Positions 62,420 through 64,000 of a stretch of 64,000 nt of DNA are shown here, one piece after another. Position numbers and translations under genes: made by a program. The notes beneath the pieces are model-generated. The model was not told the origin of the DNA. It worked only from the letters and a program-made list of their open reading frames with translations, and searched no databases. How positions within the stretch are numbered: position 1 is the first letter of the stretch; each line of letters opens with the position of its first letter. The stretch lies in contig NZ_QXPZ01000050.1 in assembly GCF_003664595.1 (NCBI RefSeq), positions 1 through 64,000 of the forward strand, given 5' to 3'. Source of the DNA: Atopobacter sp. AH10 (lineage in GTDB: Bacteria; Bacillota; Bacilli; Lactobacillales; Aerococcaceae).

Positions 62420-63680
62420 ATTTTCGCTCTCCTTCCATCAGCCAATCCTCTAAACTACGCCAACTAGACTGATAACGTACAAACCATTTCGGCACCAGTA
62501 GCACCACTCGGCTATTTTCTTCACTCACTTGCCAATCATAGCCTATACAGGCATCCTCAATCTTTTTCACATCATAGCCCACTCGTCTCATTTGCTCAAC
62601 CATCTCAGAACCAGAAACAAGTTGTTCTTCTTCCACGTTACGTTTGAGACGGAAAAGCAAATTAATGGTTGGCATAGAAAGATACTTCACCTGTTCTTTC
62701 CCAGGAATAATCGCTAGAATAGACCGGTCTGGCGCACCAAAAATAGGTCTATTCTTGTAATAGCGACGGAAATAAACCTTCTCATCCGTTTGGTCAATCC
62801 CCGTATAGCGCAATTGGTAAGGCCAAGATTCAAATTCTGTCAAAATTTTGTGAGCCTTATGCAGTCGATCATCTAAACTTCCTTCTTCTAGTTGGGCATT
62901 ACTCCTATAGTAGAAGCGATTATTTTCACTGTCTATCTTTAATTCACCCTGATTATTCGTATATTGAGAAATATTCGAAGAAGAATGCACTGATAGACCT
63001 AACGTATCGGAAAAGAACTTAGCCACATAATTATCGGTAGAAACCATTTCTGCTAAAAAAGATTCTTTTTCCATCGTCACTGGATTCACAGGCAAATACA
63101 CCACTCGCCCTTTAAACTCAAAATAATCGACTTCCTGCCCCTTAACTCCTTCGATTAGTCCTTTTATCATCTGTTGAGTTTCATGTGGAATACTGGCTGA
63201 ATAAACCATCTTCTTTTCCTCATTCAGAAAATAAACCGTATTGGGATGATTTTTCAAAGCCACTATACGATTAATGCGAGGGTTCAAGTTTCGCTTAGCT
63301 ATCAAACCAGTCATATTCATGGTCAAAGGAGCTTTATAGACCAGCTGCCAAGATTCACTTTCAAAAAATTGTGACATATCTACAGTCGCCTCTCCAGCCT
63401 CCTTAAAATCCGACAATTTTCCAGAAAGTTCTGTCATCATTTTTTTGATCACATGAGCTTCATTGTAAGAAATTAACTGTCCATTAGCATAATGCACCAA
63501 TTCCACTGGTAAAAAAGCATTGGGGCTATCAAATCTTTGCTTATTATTATGCACTTCTGTCTTCGTCAATGTGGCTTGTTTTTCTTGATAAATCGATGGG
63601 GTAATCACATTATAGTAAGTTAAAAATAAACTTAAACTAACTAAAACCATCAATAAAATAGTGGTGAGATGTTTGCGCAT
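62400..63680 (-). CDS. walH: WalK regulator WalH/YycH
   Basis: 426 aa. One N-terminal helix (TTILLMVLVSLSLFLTYYNV), then an extracellular YycH domain (residues about 40-420). Starts at the walK stop (about 1-3 base overlap) and overlaps walI. Acts on WalK in the membrane. Diverged in sequence, as usual for the family; call rests on position and architecture. Confidence 0.9.
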   Translation of the reverse strand: MRKHLTTILLMVLVSLSLFLTYYNVITPSIYQEKQATLTKTEVHNNKQRFDSPNAFLPVELVHYANGQLISYNEAHVIKKMMTELSGKLSDFKEAGEATVDMSQFFESESWQLVYKAPLTMNMTGLIAKRNLNPRINRIVALKNHPNTVYFLNEEKKMVYSASIPHETQQMIKGLIEGVKGQEVDYFEFKGRVVYLPVNPVTMEKESFLAEMVSTDNYVAKFFSDTLGLSVHSSSNISQYTNNQGELKIDSENNRFYYRSNAQLEEGSLDDRLHKAHKILTEFESWPYQLRYTGIDQTDEKVYFRRYYKNRPIFGAPDRSILAIIPGKEQVKYLSMPTINLLFRLKRNVEEEQLVSGSEMVEQMRRVGYDVKKIEDACIGYDWQVSEENSRVVLLVPKWFVRYQSSWRSLEDWLMEGERKYGLQAN

Positions 63681-64000
63681 TAATTAAACTCCTCACTTTC
63701 ATCAAAAGGCTCATAAGGTAATTCAATATAAAAAGTAGACCCAACGTTTTCTTCACTTTCTACCCAAATACGTCCACCTGATAAGTCAATAACTTCTTTA
63801 GCAATAGCTAAGCCTAAACCCGTTCCGCCCATCGCTCTTGATCTTGCCTTATCCACACGATAAAAACGGTTAAAGACTTTCGGAATAGCCCGTCTTGCTA
63901 TACCCATCCCCTGATCCTGGATAGAAATCACAATCTTATCATGTGTTTCAATTAAGCTAGCTTTGATCTCTCCACCATTCGGAGAGTATTTGATCGCATT
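63680..64000 (-). CDS. walK: Sensor histidine kinase WalK, C-terminal part only
   Basis: Frame open to the last base of the window; 106 residues seen. ATPase domain motifs: N box NAIKYSPNGG, G1 DQGMGIA, F box FNRFYRVDKARS, G2 GGTGLGLAIAKEV. Ends EPFDESEEFN. WalK senses wall status and phosphorylates WalR; walR must lie beyond the window edge. Identity follows from the walH-walI-walJ genes directly after it. Confidence 0.93.
   Translation of the reverse strand, partial: NAIKYSPNGGEIKASLIETHDKIVISIQDQGMGIARRAIPKVFNRFYRVDKARSRAMGGTGLGLAIAKEVIDLSGGRIWVESEENVGSTFYIELPYEPFDESEEFN

Overview
The window reads as chromosomal DNA of a low-GC Gram-positive bacterium of the order Lactobacillales. The gene order (rapZ-yvcK-whiA, hprK-lgt-gpsA-galU-trxB, comFA-comFC-hpf-secA-prfB-ftsE-ftsX-uvrA, walK-walH-walI-walJ-htrA-rlmH), an L-lysine-type MurE, a liaXYZ-like cluster and a SecA without a zinc tail all fit. 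An Aerococcaceae/Carnobacteriaceae-like genus is my guess; the sequence does not name the species. Nearly all housekeeping genes lie on the minus strand.

Layout. 0-4 kb: a truncated OmpR-type response regulator that has lost its phospho-acceptor Asp, a short competence-type SSB, then whiA, yvcK, rapZ. 4.4-13 kb: sugar-nucleotide, envelope and redox genes (pgcA, murE, trxB, galU, gpsA, lgt, hprK). 13.2-15.8 kb: a liaXYZ-like envelope-stress cluster with a duplicated PspC gene, one copy only 59 aa. 15.8-17.2 kb: a two-gene secreted-protein/partner cassette resembling a bacteriocin and immunity pair, whose 5' end sits in nested IS-terminus-like repeats. 17.2-30 kb: uvrA, ftsXE, prfB (TTG start and programmed +1 frameshift), secA, hpf, comFC/FA, degV. 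30-34.8 kb: yigZ, a WecA/TagO-like transferase, nadE, pncB.

34.9-42.7 kb is the most unusual part. A plus-strand cassette holds a 37-aa precursor-like peptide, a radical SAM protein with a PqqD-like N-terminus and an ABC exporter. Facing it on the minus strand are a 54-aa small protein, a standalone YcaO protein and a three-gene ABC-2 exporter. Both look like peptide-modification (RiPP-type) modules; neither has a protease or a standard partner enzyme nearby. A fragment of a group IIC intron abuts the terminator at 42.98 kb.

43-58 kb: a polyprenyl-phosphate sugar transferase, a ClC channel, DUF1836-degV, a lipoprotein, tRNA-Lys(CUU), two MATE transporters, a pyroglutamyl-peptidase gene with its DUF969/DUF979 permease, a catalytically degenerate membrane-anchored amidase and a Nudix hydrolase. 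A roughly 305-bp structured MITE-like element lies at 51.8-52.1 kb, with part of a second copy at 48.3 kb. 58-64 kb: rlmH, a cluster of DnaA boxes in the rlmH-htrA gap, then htrA, walJ, walI, walH and the 3' end of walK at the window edge.

All calls come from reading the sequence and remembered family features; no database search was run.
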